Numbered from the stretch's first letter, positions 1 to 5,550 are shown. The stretch: DNA of 5,550 nt from Clostridia bacterium (GCA_009776385.1 WRFT01000128.1:1-5550), one strand, 5' to 3'. Numbers and translations are program-made. Notes: generated by a model not told the origin, from the letters alone.

Positions 1-107
1 ACCAACATACTCAAGATACTTGGTACCGCCAGCCGCATGACCAGGCGCGCGGCGGGCGACTCGGTCATCTGTTTGTACTTATCATCCGCCGTCACAACAT
101 GCTTCAT
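1..107 (-). CDS. MATE-family multidrug/drug-Na+ antiporter, N-terminal fragment (partial)
   Basis: Only the first 35 codons are in the window; the gene continues past the left edge. The translation starts MKHVVTADDKYKQM and continues TESPAARLVMRLAVPSILSM. An N-terminus of the type TE-[SN]-P-x-x-[RK]-L-x-x-x-[LF]-A-[VIL]-P-[ST]-[IL]-[IL]-[SG]-M-L, just before the first membrane helix, is characteristic of MATE (multi antimicrobial extrusion) transporters, which export cationic compounds in exchange for Na+ or H+ across the cytoplasmic membrane. The ATG at 105-107 overlaps the TGA stop of the upstream phosphatidyltransferase by four bases (ATGA), so translation is probably coupled. A weak AAAGGGA lies about 11 bases upstream, inside the preceding gene. 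A second in-frame ATG at codon 14 has no visible ribosome binding site. The family call rests on a short stretch recognised from memory, and the substrate cannot be inferred. Confidence 0.72.
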   Translation of the reverse strand, partial: MKHVVTADDKYKQMTESPAARLVMRLAVPSILSML

Positions 108-676
108 CGCGGTTCGGTTCCCTTTAGTTTTTTCACGGCGGACAGCACGTAATGCGCCAGCGCGGCCAGCGTGAGCACCACGGCAAGATAAACCAGCACC
201 AGATCCGGCCCAATGGGCCAGCCGGCGAAGGATGCCTCAAAAAAGGTCAACGCGAGCCCCAGACAAAAGACGAATTGGGCAGCCTTCCCGATGGGGGAGG
301 CATAGACGACGATGTCCTTGCGTTTGATTAACAGCCAACCGCCAAAAATCATAAAAAGCTCCTTGCCGGCAATGATGCCAAACGCGAAAAGCGGGAGCCG
401 ACCGGAGGCGACCCGCGTTAACATGACGGTGAGCGCCATCACCTTGTCGGCAAGCGGATCCATTAATTTCCCAAAGGCGGTTACTAACTGATACTTTCTG
501 GCGATATACCCGTCCAGGATATCGGTGAGCATGGCGCCTAAAAAAATCCAAAACGCCGCCATCCGGTAGCCGGCCAAATACACCGCTACATAAACGGGTA
601 CCGCCAAAAGCCTTGCGACGGTCAGCGCGTTGGGGATATTCCAAATGTCTTGTAAATATTTTTTATACCAAGGCAT
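104..676 (-). CDS. CDP-alcohol phosphatidyltransferase family protein (PgsA-like)
   Basis: This integral membrane enzyme should transfer a phosphatidyl group from a CDP-activated lipid to an alcohol, the committing step of anionic phospholipid synthesis (glycerol-3-phosphate in true PgsA). The family signature D-x2-D-G-x2-A-R-x8-G-x3-D-x3-D is complete: D52, D55, G56, A59, R60, G69, D73 and D77; the aspartates bind metal and the CDP group. The N-terminal WNIPNALTVARLLAVP stretch (12-27) is also typical. About six hydrophobic segments cover residues 18-180, and a basic tail (KKLKG) ends the protein. The frame is open to an ATG at 763, but I chose the ATG at 676 (190 aa, normal for the family) because a GAGG sits six bases before it and a promoter lies inside the longer version. 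Where PgsA proteins usually carry Arg-Glu in the later helix, this protein has GKELFMI (104-110), so the acceptor alcohol is uncertain. The stop overlaps the MATE gene start. Confidence 0.88.
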   Translation of the reverse strand: MPWYKKYLQDIWNIPNALTVARLLAVPVYVAVYLAGYRMAAFWIFLGAMLTDILDGYIARKYQLVTAFGKLMDPLADKVMALTVMLTRVASGRLPLFAFGIIAGKELFMIFGGWLLIKRKDIVVYASPIGKAAQFVFCLGLALTFFEASFAGWPIGPDLVLVYLAVVLTLAALAHYVLSAVKKLKGTEPR

Positions 677-682
677 AGCCAT

Positions 683-689
683 CCTCATT
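683..689 (-). promoter_or_regulatory. Ribosome binding site selecting the phosphatidyltransferase start
   Basis: AATGAGG on the minus strand ends six bases before the ATG at 674-676. The in-frame ATG at 680-682 directly abuts this site, and the ATGs ending at 688, 700 and 763 have nothing comparable in front of them. This decides the start in favour of the 190-aa form. Confidence 0.6.
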
Positions 690-715
690 TCAAGGCGCAT
701 TCTTAAATACGGTAG

Positions 716-724
716 AGTATACCA
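716..724 (-). promoter_or_regulatory. Extended -10 promoter element for the phosphatidyltransferase-MATE unit
   Basis: The minus strand reads TGGTATACT, matching the extended -10 pattern TGnTATAAT at eight of nine positions (counting n as matched). No good -35 hexamer is seen 16-18 bases further upstream, which is tolerated at extended -10 promoters. Transcription would begin near 709, giving a leader of about 33 bases before the ATG at 676. This inference is from sequence match alone. Confidence 0.5.
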
Positions 725-806
725 CAAATCGGAGCCGAGATGCGCGTTTTTGTCGTCAATCATGCCAAAAGCATTGCCACATTGTTCCCTTTTATCGCGC
801 CGGTTA

Positions 807-818
807 TTCCGGTCGGAA
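807..818. promoter_or_regulatory. Candidate operator: short inverted repeat in the divergent intergenic region
   Basis: TTCCG-GT-CGGAA is a perfect 5-base inverted repeat with a 2-base centre. It lies about 33 bases upstream of the TATAAT box of the regulator operon, between the two divergent promoters. XRE-type proteins bind such dyads, and their genes are often autoregulated, so it is a possible site for the regulator encoded next door. The overlapping CCGG-TTATT-CCGG (800-812) is a second possible dyad. A 5-base arm can occur by chance. Confidence 0.2.
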
Positions 819-850
819 ATTTTTACATCGTATTTTCAGCCGTTATGCCT

Positions 851-856
851 TATAAT
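851..856 (+). promoter_or_regulatory. -10 box (TATAAT) of the regulator/acyl-CoA synthetase operon
   Basis: This is a perfect consensus -10 hexamer, 28 bases ahead of the strong ribosome binding site, which puts the transcript start near 863. No convincing -35 stands at the normal 16-18 base spacing; the best hexamer, TTTACA (822-827), is 23 bases away. The promoter may therefore be weak or depend on an activator, possibly the regulator itself (inference). Confidence 0.5.
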
Positions 857-880
857 ACTGCTCATTCATTCCCGCGCGGA

Positions 881-889
881 AAAGGAGGT
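881..889 (+). promoter_or_regulatory. Strong ribosome binding site deciding the regulator start
   Basis: AAAGGAGGT is a near-perfect Shine-Dalgarno sequence, with GGAGG ending eight bases before the ATG at 897-899. It rules out the upstream extension of the same frame, which reads back to an ATG at 630 through the opposite gene's start region and the promoter region. Confidence 0.85.
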
Positions 890-896
890 ATCGGCC

Positions 897-1451
897 ATGT
901 CCGATCAGGTGTCCCAAATCGCCATGCGCATCGCGGATTTAAGGGAAGCCTCGGATTTATCGGTTACGCAGATGGCGGAAGCATGCGGCATACCCGAGGC
1001 GGAATACATCAGCTTTGAAGGCGGCAAGGCGGATATTCCCATCAGCTTTCTCATCAAACTGAACGAGGTATTTCATGTTGATATGACGGAACTGTTAACC
1101 GGTGAGGCGCCGCGCCTGAATGTGCTGAGCGTGACGCGCAAGGGAAAAGGGCAGGATATTAAACGCGAGGACCATTATGTTTATAAAAACCTCGCCTATA
1201 ATTTTTTGCATCGGAAAATTGAGCCCCTTTATGTTACTATCGAACCGGAAGAGAACCGTGAGCTTGTACCCAACCGGCATGACGGCCAGGAATTTGACTA
1301 TATTCTGGCGGGCGCCATGCGTATTATGGTAGGCGAGCATGACATCATTTTAAATGAGGGCGACAGCATCTACTACGATTCGCGTACGCCGCACGCCATG
1401 CAAGCGCACGGCGGGGCGCCGGTACATTTTTTGGCGATGGTCATTCCGTAA
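897..1451 (+). CDS. XRE-family transcriptional regulator with C-terminal cupin sensor domain
   Basis: This 184-aa cytoplasmic protein joins an N-terminal helix-turn-helix of the XRE/Cro type (residues about 6-68; LSVTQMAEACGIPEAEYISFE forms the first helices and turn) to a cupin barrel (about 108-182). Cupin motif 1 is seen at 126-138 (N-R-H-D-G-Q-E, then G138) and motif 2 at 155-168 (G-D-S-x-Y-Y-D-S-x-x-P-H). Likely metal or ligand residues are H128, E132 and H166; the usual first histidine of motif 1 is N126. In this architecture the cupin domain binds a small molecule and changes DNA binding. The gene is the first of an operon, with an acyl-CoA synthetase starting 20 bases after its stop, so the inducer may be the acid or acyl-CoA handled by that enzyme (inference). 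The length is normal for the class. I am confident of the domains but not of the ligand or of repressor versus activator action. Confidence 0.92.
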   Translation: MSDQVSQIAMRIADLREASDLSVTQMAEACGIPEAEYISFEGGKADIPISFLIKLNEVFHVDMTELLTGEAPRLNVLSVTRKGKGQDIKREDHYVYKNLAYNFLHRKIEPLYVTIEPEENRELVPNRHDGQEFDYILAGAMRIMVGEHDIILNEGDSIYYDSRTPHAMQAHGGAPVHFLAMVIP

Positions 1452-1471
1452 AAAGGGAGCGAACAAATAAA

Positions 1472-3109
1472 ATGCTTGCGGATCGGTATATACGCATCGA
1501 CTTTACCAGCCAGCGGAATTTTGAAAACAATTTCGTTTTAAACATCCCCGACCGGTTTAATTTCGCGTACGACATCATTGATGAATACGCGCGCCTCTCT
1601 CCGCAAAAGGCCGCCATGATATGGACGAACCCGCAGGGCGAGGAACGGCGCTTCACCTTTTCGGATTTGAGCAGGCTCAGCAACCGTACGGCTAATTTCT
1701 TTAAAAAGCTAAACTTAAAAAAGGGCGATCCGGTCATGCTTATCCTCAAGCGGCGGTATGAGTTTTGGATATGCTATATCGCGCTTATGAAGCTCGGCTG
1801 CGTCATCATACCCGCCAGTTATCAGTTGGCTAAAAAAGATATTGTCTACCGATGCGAATCGGCCGGCGTACGGGCCATCGTCTGCGTCAACGACACGGAG
1901 GTACTCGACCACATCGATCAGGCGCGGCCCGAATGCGAGACGCTTCAGCATGTGATAACGCTGGGCCATCGGGAAGGCTGTTTGGATTTAACCGGCGCTA
2001 TCGCCTGGGAGAGTGAGGCGTTCAGCCCGCCCGAGGTACTACCCGCAAACGACGATACGCTGCTGATGTATTTTACTTCCGGTACAACCGGTATGCCGAA
2101 GATGGCGGCGCATAACTATGTTTATCCCCTCGCCCAAATCACCACCGCCGCCTATTGGCATAATTTGAATGATGATTCCCTGCACATGGCCGTGGCGGAT
2201 TCCGGATGGGCCAAATGCGGATGGGGCAAGATGTTCGGCCAATGGATATGCGGGGCAACCCTGTTCATATACGATTTTGACCGTTTTGACGCCGCGGATA
2301 TGCTAAGCATGCTGGCCCGATACCGCGTGACCAGTTTTTGCGCGCCGCCGACGGTATACCGCTACATGATTAAGGAAGACTTAAAGGCATACGATCTGTC
2401 CGCGCTGGAATGGGCCAACACGGCGGGCGAGCCTTTAAACCCAGAGGTTTATCATCAATTTCACGCCGCTACCGGCATTAAGATTCACGAGGGATTCGGG
2501 CAAAGCGAGACCGCGCCGCTGATTATGACCAGCAAGTGGATGGAGCCGCGCCCTGGTTCCACAGGCAAGCCTTCGCCGCTTTACGATATCGCGCTGGTGG
2601 ACGAGGAAGGTCAAAGCGTGGAGGACGGCGTGGAGGGTGAAATTGTCATACGCCTTCATAAAGGGCATCCCGCGGGTTTGCTGACATGCTATTACCGCGA
2701 TGACGAACAAATGGCTGAGGTTTTCCGCAACGGCATGTATCACACGGGCGACATGGCATGGCGCGATGTGGACGGTTATTATTACTTTATCGGGCGGAAG
2801 GATGACGTTATTAAATCCTCCGGCTACCGTATCGGGCCGTTTGAGGTAGAAAGCGCGCTGATGGAGCATCCCGCCGTTCTGGAATGCGCGGTGACCGCCG
2901 TGCCGCATCCCCTGCGCGGGCAAGTGGTCAAGGCGACCGTCGTATTGGCCAAAGGCTGGGAACCGTCAGACGAACTGATAAAGGCATTGCAAAACCATGT
3001 CAAAAAAGCCACCGCGCCGTATAAGTATCCGCGCATCGTGGCATTTACGCAGGCGCTTCCCAAGACGGTATCCGGGAAGATTCAAAGAGCCAAACTGAGG
3101 GACCTGTAA
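1472..3109 (+). CDS. AMP-forming acyl-CoA synthetase (ANL superfamily, medium-chain/ACSM-like)
   Basis: This 545-aa enzyme should activate a carboxylic acid with ATP to an acyl-AMP and then form the CoA thioester in the cytoplasm. All core motifs of the AMP-binding family are present: the ATP loop YFTSGTTGMPK (200-210), TAGEP (317-321), GFGQSET (341-347), YHTGD (423-427), the hinge region GRKDDVIKSSGYRI (441-454) and the C-terminal PKTVSGKIQR with catalytic Lys536. That last motif is also the one modified by protein acetyltransferases in relatives. Strict acetyl-CoA synthetases have a Trp-Trp before Q-T-E-T that closes the acyl pocket. Here the aligned residues are Phe342-Gly343, so a longer or bulkier acid is more likely than acetate. 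The start ATG follows GGGAG by 12 bases, a rather long gap, and the coding region lies 20 bases after the regulator gene, so both are probably co-transcribed. The exact substrate cannot be read from the sequence; medium-chain, branched or aromatic acids are all possible. Confidence 0.92.
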   Translation: MLADRYIRIDFTSQRNFENNFVLNIPDRFNFAYDIIDEYARLSPQKAAMIWTNPQGEERRFTFSDLSRLSNRTANFFKKLNLKKGDPVMLILKRRYEFWICYIALMKLGCVIIPASYQLAKKDIVYRCESAGVRAIVCVNDTEVLDHIDQARPECETLQHVITLGHREGCLDLTGAIAWESEAFSPPEVLPANDDTLLMYFTSGTTGMPKMAAHNYVYPLAQITTAAYWHNLNDDSLHMAVADSGWAKCGWGKMFGQWICGATLFIYDFDRFDAADMLSMLARYRVTSFCAPPTVYRYMIKEDLKAYDLSALEWANTAGEPLNPEVYHQFHAATGIKIHEGFGQSETAPLIMTSKWMEPRPGSTGKPSPLYDIALVDEEGQSVEDGVEGEIVIRLHKGHPAGLLTCYYRDDEQMAEVFRNGMYHTGDMAWRDVDGYYYFIGRKDDVIKSSGYRIGPFEVESALMEHPAVLECAVTAVPHPLRGQVVKATVVLAKGWEPSDELIKALQNHVKKATAPYKYPRIVAFTQALPKTVSGKIQRAKLRDL

Positions 3110-3149
3110 AAAAGACGCGCCCCGGCACAATGACTGCCTGAAACGCGCC
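3108..3149 (-). terminator. Rho-independent terminator of the hybrid histidine kinase gene
   Basis: In the minus-strand transcript, GGCGCGUUUC (3149-3140) pairs with GGGGCGCGUC (3123-3114) over ten positions, four of them G-U wobbles. After one bulged A, GGCA/UGCC adds four pairs around a 7-base loop (3134-3128). Six U residues follow immediately (3113-3108). On the plus strand the wobble pairs become A-C mismatches and no T-run follows, so the structure works in one direction only. It starts 38 bases after the kinase stop, and its U-tract shares bases with the TAA stop of the acyl-CoA synthetase. Confidence 0.75.
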
Positions 3150-3186
3150 GATTCACCCGCGCTAATACCATGAAATTGAAAGCCGT

Positions 3187-5550
3187 TTATTCCGACGCGA
3201 TACCGCAGTGCTGCGTTATTTTTCGGATGACCGTGTTGACATCCACCGGTTTGGGTATATGGTCGTTCATGCCGGAAGCGTGGCATTTGTCCACGTCCTC
3301 CTTAAAGACATTGGCGGTCATCGCCACGATGGGCACCCTCAAGGCCCATTCCACGGGCATGGAACGAATGGCCCTGGTAGCTTGATAACCATCCATTTCG
3401 GGCATCTGTACATCCATAATGACCATATCATACTTCTGGGGGTTCAGGCGGAATAACTCCACGGCTATCCGGCCGTTTTCGGCTGTTTCTATTTGTAAGC
3501 CCGTCTCCTCAAGCAATGTGATAAGAATTTCCCTGTTAATTTCCACATCCTCGGCCAGCAGCACCGTCAAATGCCGCAGGTCCGGTATGGCGCGCAGGTC
3601 ATCATCGTCAGACGGAATATTCATATGCTTGCCGGCATCGCCCAAGACGCCGTTTAATGCATTGAGCACCGCGGAGCGAAACAGGGGCTTGGGCACGAAT
3701 CGCGTGATGCCCACCGACCGGGCCCTATTTTCTATTCTATCCCATGTTAAGAAGGAAGCCATGGCGACGATATTATGCTCATTAAGTAAAATGCCCGACG
3801 CTTTCAATGTATCCGCATTCGATTTATCGTAAAAGTCAATATCCGCAAAGGCGATATCATAGGGTTTACCCTCGGTTTGAGCCCTTTTTACCAAGCCTAT
3901 CGCCTGCCGGACAGTTTCCGCCTCATCCACTTGTACTACGCCAAGGCTGTTGACGATAGACTTTAAGTACGCTCTTTCCTCCGCGTTCGCGTCCAAGACG
4001 AGCATGAAAATATCGGCCGGATGGATGCGCTCGTTAAGAACCAGGTTGTACTGCTGTTCCGACCGCTCAAGCCTTACTTCAAATAAGAACTCGGAACCCC
4101 TTTCCGGTTCGGACTCTACCCAAATGCGGCCGTGCATTTTTTCTACAATGCTTTTAGCAATAGAAAGGCCCAGGCCTGTCCCGCCAAACTTGCGCGCCGT
4201 ACTGATATCAGCCTGCTCAAAGGCATTAAACAGCCGGTTAATTTGCTCCTGCGTCATGCCGATGCCGGAATCTTTTACGGAAAAACGCAGTATGCTGTAT
4301 TCTTTTTCCGCTATGATTTCCCGTATTGATAATTCAATTCTACCTTTTTCGGGGGTAAACTTCACGGCGTTTGATAATAAATTGGTGATGACCTGCGACA
4401 GCCTTAACTCATCGCCGACATACAGCGTATGCATGGCCGCGTCTAAAACACTGCTGAACTTTATACCCTTTTGTTCGGTTTTATCAATGACCAAATCGCA
4501 TACCTTCATCAAGGTTTTTTCAAGATCGAAAGGCGCCTCATCCAGTTCGAGTTTGCCGGCTTCTATCTTGGACATATCCAGAATATCGTTAATTAAGTTA
4601 AGCAGATGCGCGGAGGATGAGCCGATATTCGACAGGCAATACTTCAGTTTATCCACCTCGCGCGTCTTGGCGGCTATTTGAACCATGCCGATAATCGCGT
4701 TCATGGGGGTGCGTATCTCATGACTCATATTGGCCAGAAAACCACTCTTAGCACGGCTTGCGTCCTCCGCTATCCTGCTGGCCTTACGCGCTTCTTCCAA
4801 GGCGTATCCCAGCTGCTGCTGAAGCATGGTCATTTCCGTCACGTCATCTATACGGCATACCACGCCGGTTACACTGCCGTCTGATTCCAGCATGGGGGTG
4901 GCGGTCATATGAAAGACATTGCCGTTTTTGTTAAACGAACCATCCTGCAACCCGTGAACAAGCGCTTTGCGCATAATTTGCAGGATATGGCTGTACTCGT
5001 CCTTACGCAGAATATCACTGATGCCGCGTTCGCCAATGGGATAATCACGCCCCAGCAAGACGGGCAGAATCAAGCCATTAAACAAGGAAATGTTCATGTT
5101 TTGGTCCGCCGCGCAAATAACCCCCGGATAGTTGGCCACAACCGCTTCCAGCCTGGCGGCGGTTCGCTCAAACTTTCCTTGCAGCTCCAGCATCTCGGTT
5201 AAATCGTCCACGCTGCCTACGACGCCCGCCACACGGCCGTCATCATTCATCACAGGCGACGTATACGCATGTACCTTTATGCCTCTGTATTCGGAGTACC
5301 ACTCCTGCGGCCCTTCTGAAAAAGTTTTTCTGACATACTCAATGGCATCTTGATAAGGCCCCTGTGACAGCGCGTCGGTTATGGTTTTCCCCTCAAATCG
5401 AGAAGAGGTAACGCCAATTTTATTCAGAAGCAGGCCGTTGAAGAGATTAAAGACCTCATCTTTATCCACGCTCCAAATGACGCCCGCGTAATTGGCAATA
5501 ACAGTCTTTAAACGCGCGTTGGCGGCGCTGAGCTGTTGATCCCTGGCCGA
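3187..5550 (-). CDS. Hybrid sensor histidine kinase, PAS-PAS-HisKA-HATPase-REC-REC (5' end outside window)
   Basis: This sensor kinase autophosphorylates a histidine and passes the phosphate to its own receivers. The frame has no stop up to the right edge, so 787 C-terminal residues are visible, numbered here from the edge. Two PAS domains (about 13-118 and 133-238) are followed by a helical linker, HisKA with SHEIRTPMN (phosphoacceptor H277), and an ATPase domain with N box N390/N394, G1 DSGIGM (from D427), an F box and G2 GGTGLGLS (456-463). Receiver 1 (about 512-637) keeps D520, D570 and K621, but the second acidic residue is A521 and the conserved Thr/Ser is A598. Receiver 2 (about 661-780) is complete: E667/D668, D713, T745 and K767. 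No membrane segment or Hpt domain is visible. The GTG at 5467-5469 is not the likely start, because the sequence upstream of it encodes the beginning of the first PAS domain. The signal sensed and the output partner are unknown. The gene is convergent with the acyl-CoA synthetase and probably independent of it. Confidence 0.94.
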   Translation of the reverse strand, partial: SARDQQLSAANARLKTVIANYAGVIWSVDKDEVFNLFNGLLLNKIGVTSSRFEGKTITDALSQGPYQDAIEYVRKTFSEGPQEWYSEYRGIKVHAYTSPVMNDDGRVAGVVGSVDDLTEMLELQGKFERTAARLEAVVANYPGVICAADQNMNISLFNGLILPVLLGRDYPIGERGISDILRKDEYSHILQIMRKALVHGLQDGSFNKNGNVFHMTATPMLESDGSVTGVVCRIDDVTEMTMLQQQLGYALEEARKASRIAEDASRAKSGFLANMSHEIRTPMNAIIGMVQIAAKTREVDKLKYCLSNIGSSSAHLLNLINDILDMSKIEAGKLELDEAPFDLEKTLMKVCDLVIDKTEQKGIKFSSVLDAAMHTLYVGDELRLSQVITNLLSNAVKFTPEKGRIELSIREIIAEKEYSILRFSVKDSGIGMTQEQINRLFNAFEQADISTARKFGGTGLGLSIAKSIVEKMHGRIWVESEPERGSEFLFEVRLERSEQQYNLVLNERIHPADIFMLVLDANAEERAYLKSIVNSLGVVQVDEAETVRQAIGLVKRAQTEGKPYDIAFADIDFYDKSNADTLKASGILLNEHNIVAMASFLTWDRIENRARSVGITRFVPKPLFRSAVLNALNGVLGDAGKHMNIPSDDDDLRAIPDLRHLTVLLAEDVEINREILITLLEETGLQIETAENGRIAVELFRLNPQKYDMVIMDVQMPEMDGYQATRAIRSMPVEWALRVPIVAMTANVFKEDVDKCHASGMNDHIPKPVDVNTVIRKITQHCGIASE
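4830..5514 (-). repeat. Tandem duplication of a PAS unit (period about 120 codons) within the kinase gene
   Basis: The two visible PAS domains resemble each other more closely than unrelated PAS domains usually do. RLKTVIANYAGVI (from 5514) matches RLEAVVANYPGVI (from 5154). LFNGLLL matches LFNGLIL, and GRVAGVVGSVDDLTEM matches GSVTGVVCRIDDVTEM. The start-to-start distance is 120 codons. The helical linker before each copy is also similar (DQQLSAANARLK and GKFERTAARLE), so the unit includes linker plus PAS. The edge of the window begins with such a linker, which suggests that at least one more domain precedes it. Confidence 0.7.

Noticed and set aside
677..763. Longer form of the phosphatidyltransferase starting at 763
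   Set aside because: The extra 29 residues are not family-like, no ribosome binding site precedes that ATG, and an extended -10 element lies inside the extension.
822..856. TTTACA/TATAAT as a standard sigma-70 promoter
   Set aside because: The 23-base spacer is too long for a normal promoter, so only the -10 box is reported.
630..896. N-terminal extension of the regulator frame back to an ATG at 630
   Set aside because: It would run through the opposite gene's start region and through the TATAAT box, its translation has no domain resemblance, and a near-perfect ribosome binding site marks the ATG at 897.
2435..2923. 162-codon open frame on the minus strand, antisense to the acyl-CoA synthetase
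   Set aside because: It sits opposite the conserved A5-A8 motifs, and its low-information translation is rich in His, Arg and Gly, typical of an antisense shadow.
3114..3149. Direct repeat ACGCGCC (3115-3121 and 3143-3149) as a mobile element or attachment footprint
   Set aside because: The copies are explained as the two arms of the kinase terminator hairpin, paired with G-U wobbles on the minus-strand RNA.
3950..4681. 243-codon open frame on the plus strand, antisense to the kinase
   Set aside because: It lies wholly opposite conserved kinase coding sequence, its serine-rich translation resembles no family, and it has no credible start signal. It is a shadow of the real gene.
5467..5469. 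GTG as the kinase start codon
   Set aside because: The frame is open upstream and encodes the first strand and linker of PAS 1, matching the second copy, so a start here would delete part of a domain.

Overview
This 5.55 kb stretch of bacterial chromosome has a roughly balanced base composition. Four genes sit in two units on opposite strands, plus the first codons of a fifth. The strong AAGGAGG-type ribosome binding site, compact spacing, and the mix of a cupin-type XRE regulator, acyl-CoA synthetase, MATE transporter and multi-PAS hybrid kinase suggest an anaerobic Bacillota (Clostridia-like) genome. That assignment is an inference from gene style; no taxonomic marker is present.

Left part, minus strand (1-676): a PgsA-like CDP-alcohol phosphatidyltransferase, a membrane enzyme of phospholipid synthesis, is followed through a 4-base ATGA overlap by the start of a MATE-family transporter that runs off the left edge. 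A 220-bp divergent intergenic region (677-896) holds an extended -10 promoter element for the lipid gene, and a perfect TATAAT box plus a small inverted repeat for the gene on the other side.

Middle, plus strand (897-3109): a two-gene operon. A 184-aa XRE helix-turn-helix protein with a C-terminal cupin sensor is followed after 20 bp by a 545-aa ANL-family acyl-CoA synthetase with all its core motifs. The likely logic is a local circuit in which the cupin protein senses an organic acid, or a product of it, and controls the enzyme that activates it with CoA. The pairing is a known arrangement; the ligand is not identifiable here.

Right part, minus strand (3187-5550): a large hybrid sensor histidine kinase, convergent with the synthetase. 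Its frame stays open to the right edge, so the N-terminus is missing. Visible order is PAS-PAS-HisKA-HATPase-REC-REC; the first receiver is degenerate and the second canonical. A strand-specific terminator for the kinase lies in the 77-bp convergent gap, and its U-tract overlaps the stop codon of the synthetase.

I see no RNA gene, CRISPR array, insertion sequence or attachment site. I found no strong case for a wholly new system; the most informative points are the regulator-ligase pair, the degenerate receiver, the PAS duplication and the directional terminator.
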